Program-made: the position numbers and the translations under genes | Source: Microbacterium allomyrinae | GTDB lineage: Bacteria; Actinomycetota; Actinomycetes; Actinomycetales; Microbacteriaceae | Length of the DNA stretch: 64,000 nucleotides | Assembly (NCBI RefSeq): GCF_020682705.1 | Contig: NZ_JAGTTN010000005.1 | Location: 124,001-188,000, forward strand | Direction: 5' to 3' | In this document: positions 49,319 through 59,026 of the stretch, piece after piece | Numbering within the stretch: the first letter of the stretch is position 1 | Layout of the letters: every line of letters starts with the position of its first letter | The notes under the pieces: generated by a model | What the model saw: the letters and a program-made list of their open reading frames with translations, nothing else | What the model was told of the DNA's origin: nothing | The model's database searches: none

Positions 49319-50244
49319 CAGTTCCACCCTTGCGGCTCGCAGTACTCGCCGCCCATGCCGTCGTCGTAGCAGACCGGTTCATCGGAGGCGGCGACGCCCG
49401 GAACGTATTGCCGCACCAGCTCGCCCTCTGCCAGGCCCGTGGTCACCTCGACGATCGTGCCGTCGCTGACTCCGAGCACGACATCCCGCTCCTCGAGATC
49501 GCCGTCGCCGGCGTCCAGCCACACGATGCCCGTGCCGGCGCCGCCCTTGACCGCGGTCGTCGGCACGACCAGGACGTCCGACACTGTGCCGAGGTCGATG
49601 TCGAGCTGGGCCTGGAGCCCCGCGAACACGGTCTGGTCGGCGGGCACCGCGCACGTGACGGTCGTCGTGCCGTCTTCGGCGACCTCGACCTTCAGCCCGG
49701 TGCACGTGAACGGCGCGGGCCCGCCCTGGATGGTGACCGATCCCTCGGACGGAGCGCCCTGCAGGCGGTACAGCTGCACGGGCTCGACCGTCGCCTGCAC
49801 GTGGTAACGCGCCGGGGAGAGCGTCGCGAGTTCACCGCCGATCGAGGCGGGCTGGCCTTTGACGACAGCGAGTTCCGTGACATCGCCGGCCTCGGCGGCG
49901 ACGATGTCGATGTTCTTGACCGGGTCGGCCTGCTTGATCGTGAAGAGCTTCTGGCCGGCCGCGACCGACTGTCCCTCGCCGACGTGCACCGCCGTGACCG
50001 TGCCGTCGACCTCGGAGCGGAGGGCGTACGAGGTGTCCCGCGCGATCGTGCCCGGCAGGCTCAGAGCGTTGGCGACCTCGTCGCGCTCGACCGCCACCAC
50101 CGGGTCGGCGATCTGCGCGGACGGCTCGACGGCGGCCGCGGGCGCGGTGTCAGGGAAGAACGCGATCTTCACGAGCGCGGCGGCCGCCGCGCCGAGGATG
50201 ACCACCATCAGGATCGGGAAGATCCACCGCCGCCAGACAACCAT
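49315..50244 (-). CDS. MacA/HlyD-like periplasmic adaptor subunit
   Basis: A 309-residue membrane-anchored adaptor. One N-terminal helix ([20 protein letters not shown]) is followed by a barrel-sandwich (lipoyl-like) domain ([20 protein letters not shown], then [20 protein letters not shown]) and beta-barrel domains with [12 protein letters not shown]. It lacks the long coiled-coil hairpin of Gram-negative MacA, as expected without an outer membrane. The C-terminal 20 residues carry two Cys ([14 protein letters not shown]), probably a disulfide loop. It is the first gene after the proposed PadR-controlled promoter. Confidence 0.88.
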   Translation of the reverse strand: MVVWRRWIFPILMVVILGAAAAALVKIAFFPDTAPAAAVEPSAQIADPVVAVERDEVANALSLPGTIARDTSYALRSEVDGTVTAVHVGEGQSVAAGQKLFTIKQADPVKNIDIVAAEAGDVTELAVVKGQPASIGGELATLSPARYHVQATVEPVQLYRLQGAPSEGSVTIQGGPAPFTCTGLKVEVAEDGTTTVTCAVPADQTVFAGLQAQLDIDLGTVSDVLVVPTTAVKGGAGTGIVWLDAGDGDLEERDVVLGVSDGTIVEVTTGLAEGELVRQYVPGVAASDEPVCYDDGMGGEYCEPQGWNW

Positions 50245-50268
50245 GTCGCACCTCTCCGTCGGGGGATA

Positions 50269-50303
50269 CCCGGTAAGTAATTGCCGAGTATATACATACC
50301 GGG
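50269..50303. promoter_or_regulatory. Outer inverted repeat in the adaptor-operon promoter
   Basis: CCCGGTA (50269-50275) and TACCGGG (50297-50303) are perfect 7-bp arms spaced by 21 bases, bracketing the -10 region of the leftward promoter. Confidence 0.45.
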
Positions 50304-50314
50304 AAACGGAACAA
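50287..50314 (-). promoter_or_regulatory. Promoter of the MacA/MacB/PadR operon
   Basis: On the minus strand TTGTTC (50309-50314) and TATACT (50287-50292) are spaced by 16 bases. This is a good sigma70-type pair and gives a leader of about 35 nt with GGAGAGG before the adaptor ATG. Confidence 0.6.
50288..50299. promoter_or_regulatory. PadR operator candidate
   Basis: GTATATACATAC is near-palindromic (GTAT-N-TA-N-ATAC) and overlaps the -10 of the leftward promoter. Its AT-rich TATA/TACAT character fits PadR-type operators; assignment to the PadR encoded four genes downstream is an inference. Confidence 0.45.
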
Positions 50315-50656
50315 GGAGAAGCCGCGCCCCGGCGCGTCGCGCGGGTCTACGCAGGCCCAGCCGTGAGTGATCGGCTCATCCGGCACGGGCGATGCCGCGA
50401 GCAGGGGAGCAAAGAACGGCATCCCGCCCTCGCTTCAGCGGGAAGCCGCCCGTGCGGGGTGCCGTTGGCGCACGCCGCGATCGACCGCATCCGTCGCATC
50501 GCGGTTTGGCAGCACGGCATGCGGCATATCCCCATACTGTGCGTACCCAGCGCACACAAAGGTCACAGGTGGATAACATGGGAAGGTATGCCTGGGGCCA
50601 TGCGCCCCGGGCGGCAGCGGCGCCCTTGCGGCGCACCCGACAGATGGAGAAACTCC

Positions 50657-53485
<2,829 letters not shown>

Positions 53486-53493
53486 CCGCCGCA

Positions 53494-53550
53494 CCGCCTC
53501 TTCGGGGGTCCGCGCGGGCTCAGGCGTGCGCGAACCCCCGAGGGAGGCGG
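53494..53550. terminator. Hairpin after secA
   Basis: CCGCCTC/GAGGCGG, TCGGGGGT/ACCCCCGA and CGCGC/GCGCG arms stack into one long GC-rich stem with a small bulge, beginning nine bases past the secA stop. No T tract follows. Confidence 0.55.
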
Positions 53551-53674
53551 CCGCCGGTGCATGCGCCGACGCGCCTTCCGTGCGATCGTGGCGGCGTCGG
53601 CCCGACGGTCGGTGATCGACCGAGGGAAGACGGGTCGGGCCACCCGACGTCCATTGGCCTCGGCATCCCGCCGG

Positions 53675-53680
53675 TATCCT
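53675..53680 (+). promoter_or_regulatory. Putative -10 of the aminotransferase gene
   Basis: TATCCT ends six bases before the ATG at 53687, indicating a leaderless transcript. Confidence 0.5.
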
Positions 53681-53686
53681 GATCCG

Positions 53687-54913
53687 ATGAGTCCCCTCCG
53701 TCCTCTCGACCAGTCCAGCAAGCTCAAGGATGTGCTCTACGAGATCCGAGGGCAGGCCCTGGTCGAGGCCGACCGGCTCGAGGACGAAGGCCACACGATC
53801 CTGAAGCTCAACACCGGCAACCCTGCCGTTTTCGGGTTCGAGGCGCCCTTCCAGATCGTGCGCGACATGCTCGAGGCCGTGCCGCATGCGCACGGGTACA
53901 GCGACAGCCGAGGCATCATGTCGGCGCGACGAGCCGTCGTGTACCGCTACGAGCAGGATCCGACGTTCCCGTCCTTCGGCCCCGACGACGTCTACCTCGG
54001 CAACGGTGTGTCGGAACTCATCACGATGGTGATGCAGGCGCTGCTCGACGAGGGCGACGAGGTGCTGATTCCTGCCCCCGACTACCCGCTGTGGACCGCG
54101 ATGACGAGCCTGGGCGGCGGAACGCCCGTGCATTACCTCGCCGACGAGCAGAACGGCTGGCAGCCTGACCTCGAAGACATCCGTGCCAAGGTGACTCCGC
54201 GCACGAAGGCGATCGTGGTCATCAACCCGAACAACCCGACGGGTGCGGTCTATTCGCGGGAGGTGCTCGAGGGAATCGCCGAGATCGCCCGTGAGAACTC
54301 GCTGCTCGTGCTCTCGGACGAGATCTACGACCGCATCCTGTTCGACGATGCGCAGCACATCCCGATGGCGTCCGTCGCGCCCGATCTGCTCGTACTCACC
54401 TTCAACGGCCTCTCCAAGACGTATCGGGTCGCCGGCTACCGCTCCGGCTGGCTCGTCATCACCGGCCCGAAGGCGCACGCGTCGGGTTTCATCGAAGGAA
54501 TCACGCTCCTCGCGTCGACGCGGCTCTGCCCGAACGTTCCCGCGCAGCACGCCGTACAGGCGGCACTGTCGGGAGTGCAGTCGATCGACGCGCTCATCGC
54601 GCCGAACGGGCGCCTCCGCGAACAGCGGGATGCCGCGTGGGAGAGCCTTGAGGCGATCCCCGGGGTGTCGTGCGTCAAGCCCGAGGGAGCGCTGTACGCG
54701 TTCCCCCGGCTCGATCCCAACGTTTACGAGATTCACGACGATGCGAAGCTCGTCTACGACTTCCTGGTGGCGGAGCACGTGCTGCTCGTGCAGGGCACGG
54801 GCTTCAACTGGGCGACGCCCGACCATCTGCGCATCGTCACGCTGCCCGAGTCGCGCGTGCTCACCGAGGCGATCGAGCGGCTCGGCAACTTCCTGTCGTC
54901 CTACAAGCAGTGA
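53687..54913 (+). CDS. Pyridoxal-phosphate aminotransferase, AlaA-like
   Basis: A class I/II aminotransferase of 408 residues, most like AlaA, which makes alanine from pyruvate and glutamate. LNTGNPAVFGFEAP opens the domain, VINPNNPTGAVYSREVLEGI contains the NPxNPTG substrate loop, LSDEIYDRILFD follows, and FNGLSKTYRVAGYRSGW holds the Schiff-base Lys in SLSK form. The C-terminus GTGFNWATPDHLRIVTLPES is typical of AlaA. The start at 53687 omits 42 Arg-rich residues of a longer reading and fits a promoter six bases upstream. Confidence 0.93.
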   Translation: MSPLRPLDQSSKLKDVLYEIRGQALVEADRLEDEGHTILKLNTGNPAVFGFEAPFQIVRDMLEAVPHAHGYSDSRGIMSARRAVVYRYEQDPTFPSFGPDDVYLGNGVSELITMVMQALLDEGDEVLIPAPDYPLWTAMTSLGGGTPVHYLADEQNGWQPDLEDIRAKVTPRTKAIVVINPNNPTGAVYSREVLEGIAEIARENSLLVLSDEIYDRILFDDAQHIPMASVAPDLLVLTFNGLSKTYRVAGYRSGWLVITGPKAHASGFIEGITLLASTRLCPNVPAQHAVQAALSGVQSIDALIAPNGRLREQRDAAWESLEAIPGVSCVKPEGALYAFPRLDPNVYEIHDDAKLVYDFLVAEHVLLVQGTGFNWATPDHLRIVTLPESRVLTEAIERLGNFLSSYKQ

Positions 54914-55034
54914 ACGCGCGGACGCCGCGCGCGGCGGGTTCGCGCGCGACGTTGCGGGAAGAGCGCGGGGAGCACAGCAGGAGGATTCGTCAACCCCCTC
55001 GTGAGGGGCGGCAGGTCGTCTTAGCGTCTCGGGC

Positions 55035-55388
55035 ATGGCCATCGAGTTGAACAAGCCGGCCCTGCGTCATGCGCGGGCACTCATTCGCGACGGAAAGGTC
55101 GTGCGCGATGAGCGCGACGATTGGTCCGAAGCGGCTCCGACCGCCGATGAGGAGAACAGCTTCATCGACCGCGAGGGCTGGACGGAGTACTCTCACTGGC
55201 ACCTCGGGATAGACGAGAGCGAGGACCGCGAGACGAAGGGCGCCTACTCGTTCCCGTTCGGCGACTTCCGCAAGGTTCACCGGTCGGGGGTGATCTCCGG
55301 CGAGAGTCGTGCCGGTCAGTACGACCACACCGAGATCCGCGACGAGCTCAAGTCGCTGCTCGAACTGATCGACGACACGCCGAAATGA
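55035..55388 (+). CDS. Conserved hypothetical protein of 117 residues
   Basis: A small acidic, soluble protein. The conserved-looking core is KGAYSFPFGDFRKVHRSGVI followed by ESRAGQYDHTEIRDELKSLL, a pattern I have seen in short proteins of many bacteria without a known function. No metal motif, membrane segment or signal peptide is present. TAGCGT at 55022-55027 ends seven bases before the ATG and no ribosome binding site is visible. It stands alone between the aminotransferase gene and a convergent Rv3235-family gene. Confidence 0.8.
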   Translation: MAIELNKPALRHARALIRDGKVVRDERDDWSEAAPTADEENSFIDREGWTEYSHWHLGIDESEDRETKGAYSFPFGDFRKVHRSGVISGESRAGQYDHTEIRDELKSLLELIDDTPK

Positions 55389-55449
55389 CGAGCGAGCCGG
55401 CCACAACGCTGGGGTCGACCCTCTCGCCGGTCTGAAAGCCGAGCGCCCG

Positions 55450-55887
55450 TCAGAGAAGCGCGAGGGATGTCGCGCGCCAGCGCCCGTCCACGCCCTCGAG
55501 GCGCATTGCGACCGCGCGGGAGCGAGCGGGCCCCTGCACGACCACGACGGCCTCTACGACGCCGTCCGCGGGGGAGGACTCGCGCACCGACAAGATCGCG
55601 TGCACGGGCCGTTTCGCGGGCACGCCGCGCGCGCTCCGTGCTCGAGCCGCGAGGTTCGCCCGCGTCACCAGCTTGCGGTACGGATCCTCGGTGAGCCAGC
55701 GCGCGAGTTGATCGACTTCACGCACTCCTGCGAACACCTCGAGCACGCCGCGCGTGAGGTTGCGCAGGAACGGGCCGGGGTCGGGTAGCGCGGTGGACGG
55801 CGTCCGCTGCGGCGCGAAGAACTCGGTGAGTTCTGCGCCGCGCGACGTATGGGGTGCCCGGGCCAAGCCCGTGGGCGTCGTTGCCAT
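55450..55887 (-). CDS. Rv3235 family protein
   Basis: A 145-residue protein recognised by position near secA and by the core FLRNLTRGVLEVFAGVREVD, LARWLTEDPYRKLVTRANLA and VHAILSVRESSPADGVVEAV, the Rv3235/DUF6459 pattern. The first 40 residues are polar and disordered-looking. The C-terminal half should fold into a small alpha/beta domain. Function is unknown in any species. It is divergent from the Sm-like protein gene; a perfect DnaA-box-like sequence lies between the two. Confidence 0.85.
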   Translation of the reverse strand: MATTPTGLARAPHTSRGAELTEFFAPQRTPSTALPDPGPFLRNLTRGVLEVFAGVREVDQLARWLTEDPYRKLVTRANLAARARSARGVPAKRPVHAILSVRESSPADGVVEAVVVVQGPARSRAVAMRLEGVDGRWRATSLALL

Positions 55888-55968
55888 GAGTGCCTATCTC
55901 GACAGGGGGGATGTCTTGGGCCAAGTACAACATAAGGCGAACTCTCAGGAAAGCCCTCGCCCAGGACC

Positions 55969-55977
55969 TGTGGATAA
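55969..55977 (+). promoter_or_regulatory. DnaA-box-like sequence
   Basis: TGTGGATAA is a perfect match to the reverse of the TTATCCACA consensus, in the spacer between the Rv3235-family gene and the Sm-like gene. Confidence 0.4.
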
Positions 55978-56005
55978 CTCGTGACCGTCTCGCGGTGATT
56001 TGCCT

Positions 56006-56011
56006 TAGCCT
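56006..56011 (+). promoter_or_regulatory. Putative -10 of the double Sm-like gene
   Basis: TAGCCT ends six bases before the GTG at 56018, supporting that start and a leaderless mRNA. Confidence 0.5.
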
Positions 56012-56017
56012 CGCTGG

Positions 56018-56623
56018 GTGCGCTGGGACCGGTTCTTCGACGACCTCGAAGATCAACTCGCCTCCGAGTGGGAGGCGGAGCGCGCCGCGCTCGACACCGA
56101 GGCCGAGCGACTGCGACTGTCACGCGTCACGCTGACCGAGCGTCTGTCGCTGCTGGTCTCCCGTGACGCAGCGCCTGCGGTCGCCGCCTTCGATCTCGTG
56201 GACGGCACCACGATGCGCGCCACGGTCACCGGCGTCGGCGCGGACTGGGCGGCTCTCGCCCCCGCCGAGGGACGTACGGGTGCGGTGCTCGCGCCGTTCA
56301 CGTCGATCCTCACGATCGGCATGCCGCACGCCGATCTGCTCCGCACCGCGCGGCCTGCGGCGGCGCGGCCGGCGCTGGCCGACCGGCTCACTTTCGGCTT
56401 CGTGCTGCGCGACCTGGTGCGGCGGCGCGCCGGAGTGGCTGTGCACCTCACCTCGGGTCGCGTTCTGTCGGGCACGATCGACCGTGCCGGGATCGACCAC
56501 TTCGATCTCGCGTTGCACGAACCCGGTGCACCGCGCCGGGCGGATGCGGTCGCCGGGTATCGCGTCGTCCCGTTCGCGGCCGTCGCATGGGTGCGTGCCG
56601 ACGAGGCGCCGTCGATCCTCTGA
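56018..56623 (+). CDS. Actinobacterial protein with two Sm-like repeats
   Basis: A 201-residue soluble protein I do not recognise by name. After a charged helix (RWDRFFDDLEDQLASEWEAE) there are two similar beta-rich units. The first, about residues 57-108, has DLVDGTTMRATVTGVGADWA and then VLAPFTSILTI. The second, about 140-197, has HLTSGRVLSGTIDRAGIDHF and then VVPFAAVAWV. Both follow a pattern of hydrophobic-G-x-x-hydrophobic-x-G-T, a G-x-D turn and a final V-P-F-A-x-hydrophobic strand, as in LSm/Sm barrels. It may bind RNA or act as an Hfq-like scaffold; that is inference. Confidence 0.6.
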   Translation: MRWDRFFDDLEDQLASEWEAERAALDTEAERLRLSRVTLTERLSLLVSRDAAPAVAAFDLVDGTTMRATVTGVGADWAALAPAEGRTGAVLAPFTSILTIGMPHADLLRTARPAAARPALADRLTFGFVLRDLVRRRAGVAVHLTSGRVLSGTIDRAGIDHFDLALHEPGAPRRADAVAGYRVVPFAAVAWVRADEAPSIL

Positions 56624-56666
56624 ACGCTCACGCGCCAACGACGATCGGAGCCTTCGCACCGAAGGG

Positions 56667-56948
56667 TCAGTCGGGGTTGCGGACCGTTCCCGTGCCCCAC
56701 AGCTCGGGGAAGCTGGCGTTCTGCGACTGCTGCCACAGGGCCATGCGGCGTGTCTCCTCGGCCTGGTCGTCGAGGTAGTCAGACACGCTCGCAGCGTCTA
56801 CGCGCCAGCGAGCCGGCGAGCCGACCCGCACCCCGCGCAGACGGCCCTCCCTCACGAGAGCCATCACCTCGTCGACCGACACGCCGAGCACCTCGCCCAC
56901 CTGCGCGGGCGCGAGCATACGCACGTCTGACGTCGGGTCTTCGGGCAT
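56667..56948 (-). CDS. Helix-turn-helix (excisionase/BldC-like) DNA-binding protein
   Basis: A 93-residue protein. APAQVGEVLGVSVDEVMALV followed by REGRLRGVRVGSPARWRVDA and SVSDYLDDQ is the MerR-like winged helix of the excisionase/BldC group. The C-terminal 30 residues (WQQSQNASFPELWGTG) form a tail. The ATG at 56948 is six bases after CATAAT (minus strand, 56955-56960), the likely -10, which favours it over an in-frame start 23 codons earlier. It is divergent from the SAF/MinD-like pair and may regulate it. Confidence 0.8.
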   Translation of the reverse strand: MPEDPTSDVRMLAPAQVGEVLGVSVDEVMALVREGRLRGVRVGSPARWRVDAASVSDYLDDQAEETRRMALWQQSQNASFPELWGTGTVRNPD

Positions 56949-56998
56949 GCCACCATTATGACCCCGCACCTGAGGAGAGGGCTCGGGGCCGGGGGCGC

Positions 56999-57007
56999 TG
57001 TGGATAA
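56999..57007 (+). promoter_or_regulatory. DnaA-box-like sequence upstream of the SAF gene
   Basis: A second perfect TGTGGATAA, in the same orientation as the one at 55969, about 40 bases before the SAF-domain gene. Confidence 0.4.
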
Positions 57008-57038
57008 CGCGGAGCACGGTTTCGACGAGTGGGCGACG

Positions 57039-57677
57039 ATGGGAGACATGGCCGTCATCGACCCCGCTCGCACGCCGCGCCGCGCCTTCTGGGGCGACGC
57101 GCGGTTCTTCCTCGGCATCCTCCTCATCGTCGCATCGGTGGCCGGTGTGTGGCTCGTCGTCGCCGCCGCACGCCAGACGGTGCCGGTGTACGCCGCCGTG
57201 AACACGCTGGTGCCTGGCCAGCCGATCGCATCAGCGGACGTGACCGTCGTCGATGTCGCGCTGGGCACGGTCGCCGACACCTACCTGACGGCAGACGACC
57301 TCGAACCGGGCACGATCGCGACGCGTACGGTCGAAGCAGGGGAGCTCCTGCCGGCTGCCTCCGTCGGTGCCGCCGAGTCCGCGCGGACCACCAGCGTCGT
57401 CGTCCGCAGCACGGTCGACGTGCCGGGTTCGGTCGCGGCGGGAACGGTCGTCGAGGTATGGGCGGCGCCGCTGCTCGAGCAGGGCGAGTACGACGTGCCG
57501 CGCATCCTCGTGGCGGATGCGACGGTGGTCTCGGTCACGCGCGACGACTCGATGATCGGGGGAGGGGCAGCGGCCCTCGAACTCGTCATCCCGCGTGCGG
57601 ATGTGGCCGCGACCCTGGCGGCGATGGCCGACGATGCCGCGCTGTCGGTCGTTCCGACGGCGGGCGCCGGATCGTGA
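57039..57677 (+). CDS. SAF domain-containing protein (CpaB/FlgA-like)
   Basis: A 212-residue membrane-anchored protein. One N-terminal helix (FFLGILLIVASVAGVWLVVA) precedes an extracytoplasmic SAF domain starting VPVYAAVNTLVPGQPIASAD and continuing VEAGELLPAASVG, the beta-clip fold of pilus CpaB/RcpC and flagellar FlgA proteins. Two ATG codons (57039 and 57048) are equally placed. The stop overlaps the start of the MinD-like gene (GTGA). No secretin, CpaF or TadB/C gene is nearby, so it is an orphan rather than part of a visible Tad pilus locus. Confidence 0.8.
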   Translation: MGDMAVIDPARTPRRAFWGDARFFLGILLIVASVAGVWLVVAAARQTVPVYAAVNTLVPGQPIASADVTVVDVALGTVADTYLTADDLEPGTIATRTVEAGELLPAASVGAAESARTTSVVVRSTVDVPGSVAAGTVVEVWAAPLLEQGEYDVPRILVADATVVSVTRDDSMIGGGAAALELVIPRADVAATLAAMADDAALSVVPTAGAGS

Positions 57678-58942
57678 GAGTCCTGCTCGCCGTCGATGCG
57701 GGCGCGGCGCTCGCCGAAGGGCTCCGCCGCGAAGAGGTCGACGTCGTCGGGGTGGTCGAGGCTTCCGCTCTCTCGCTCGCCGCGCAGGACCGCATGCTCG
57801 GCGACGACGCCGAGGCCGTGCTGCGTGCCGTCGCCGAGGCCGATGCCGTCGTGATCGAGGTGTCGCGCAACACGATGTCGCCGACCGTCGTGGCGCTGTG
57901 CGATCGGGCCGGCACGCGAATCGTGCCGATGTGCGACGGTGCCGTGAACGAGCGCCTGGCCGCGGCTTGCGGGCTGGAGCAGCCGGTGGGCAAGGACGTC
58001 GACGCCTGGCGTCTCGCCGAGGTGCTCGCGGCAGGCCCCGCCAGGATCGATCCGCCGACGACGCGCCCGCAGCCTCGGGTGATCGTGGTGTGGGGGCCCG
58101 CGGGAGCCCCGGGGCGCTCGACGGTGGCCACCGAGCTCGCCGTCGAACTCGCCCGTGGCGGCCGGCATGTGGGGCTCATCGACGCCGACACTCACGCGCC
58201 GTCGATCGCGCTGACGCTCGGCCTGGCCGACGAAGGTCCGGGATTCGCCGCGGCATGCCGCCAGGCGGAGATGGGCGGGCTCGACGCGCACGAGCTGTCG
58301 AGGATCGCCGTTCCCTTGGGGCGAAGCGGCGTGGACGTCCTGACCGGACTCAACCGTCCGTCACGATGGCCGGAACTGAGTGAACGACGCGTGTCGTCGG
58401 CGCTCGCGGCGTGCCGCGACTGGGCGGACTTCACCGTCGTCGACGTCTCGTCGTCGCTGGAGCGCGACGAAGAGATCATGAGCGACCTCGAGGGTCCGCG
58501 CCGCAATGCTGCGACGCTGGCGGCCCTGCGGGCGGCGGACCTGGTCGTCGCGGTCGCCGGAGCCGACCCGGTGGGCGTGGCGCGCTTCCTGCGCGCGTAC
58601 GCCGAACTGCGCGCGACGGTGGGCGCGACCCCGGTCGCGGTCGTGGCGAACCGTCTCCGGCCCGGCGCGCTCGGCATCGATGCGCGCGGTCAGGTACGGC
58701 GCACGCTCGACCGGTTCGGCGGGATCGAGGACGTCTGGTTCCTGCCGCAGGATCCTCGCTCCGCTGACGCGGCGCTTCTGGCCGCAAGCCCTATCGCGGA
58801 CATCGCGCCGAAATCGCCCCTCACGCTCGCCGTGCGCCGGTTCGCCGGTGAGGCGGTGGTTGCCACGCCGGAGGCGGTCGCCCCGCGCGGCCGCAGCCGC
58901 CGAGTCCGCGGCATCCGTCGAGTCGCCGGATCGGCCGCGTGA
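57674..58942 (+). CDS. MinD/ParA/CpaE-like P-loop ATPase with a degenerate Walker A
   Basis: A 422-residue cytoplasmic protein. Residues 1 to about 125 resemble the CpaE N-terminal pseudo-receiver. The SIMIBI ATPase follows with WGPAGAPGRST (140-150), LIDADTHAPSIALTLG, FTVVDVSSS and later VVANRLRPGALG. The Walker A loop has Arg148 where the catalytic Lys is expected, and the signature Lys near the start of the loop is also absent. It may bind nucleotide weakly or not at all, or use Arg. It is cotranslated with the SAF protein by GTGA overlap, and lies 84 bp before pdtaS. Confidence 0.82.
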   Translation: MRVLLAVDAGAALAEGLRREEVDVVGVVEASALSLAAQDRMLGDDAEAVLRAVAEADAVVIEVSRNTMSPTVVALCDRAGTRIVPMCDGAVNERLAAACGLEQPVGKDVDAWRLAEVLAAGPARIDPPTTRPQPRVIVVWGPAGAPGRSTVATELAVELARGGRHVGLIDADTHAPSIALTLGLADEGPGFAAACRQAEMGGLDAHELSRIAVPLGRSGVDVLTGLNRPSRWPELSERRVSSALAACRDWADFTVVDVSSSLERDEEIMSDLEGPRRNAATLAALRAADLVVAVAGADPVGVARFLRAYAELRATVGATPVAVVANRLRPGALGIDARGQVRRTLDRFGGIEDVWFLPQDPRSADAALLAASPIADIAPKSPLTLAVRRFAGEAVVATPEAVAPRGRSRRVRGIRRVAGSAA

Positions 58943-59014
58943 CTCCCGCCGCACGTCGCCCGCCGTCCCGCGCGCCGTCGCGCGACGGAACCGGCTCGGC
59001 TCACCGGTGCGCTC

Positions 59015-59020
59015 TAGGCT
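59015..59020 (+). promoter_or_regulatory. Putative -10 of pdtaS
   Basis: TAGGCT ends six bases before the GTG at 59027. The intervening GGAGGA abuts the start codon, so it is too close to work as a normal ribosome binding site. Confidence 0.5.
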
Positions 59021-59026
59021 GGAGGA

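Larger units (their letters stand above)
50245..50656. other. 412-bp divergent intergenic region between the MacA-like gene and secA
   Basis: No gene was found in this spacer. It holds the adaptor-operon promoter and palindromes at 50269-50314. Nearer secA it has an inverted repeat TGTGCG-N7-CGCACA (50538-50556), a DnaA-box-like GGTGGATAA (50569-50577) and a possible TAACAT -10 (50574-50579). Nothing recognisable lies between 50320 and 50530. Confidence 0.6.

Noticed and set aside
55905..55983. Short plus-strand frame starting MSWAKYNIRRTLRKALAQDL in the Rv3235-family/Sm-like spacer
   Set aside because: It runs through the DnaA-like box and the promoter of the next gene, has no ribosome binding site and has unusual codons (ATA, AGG).
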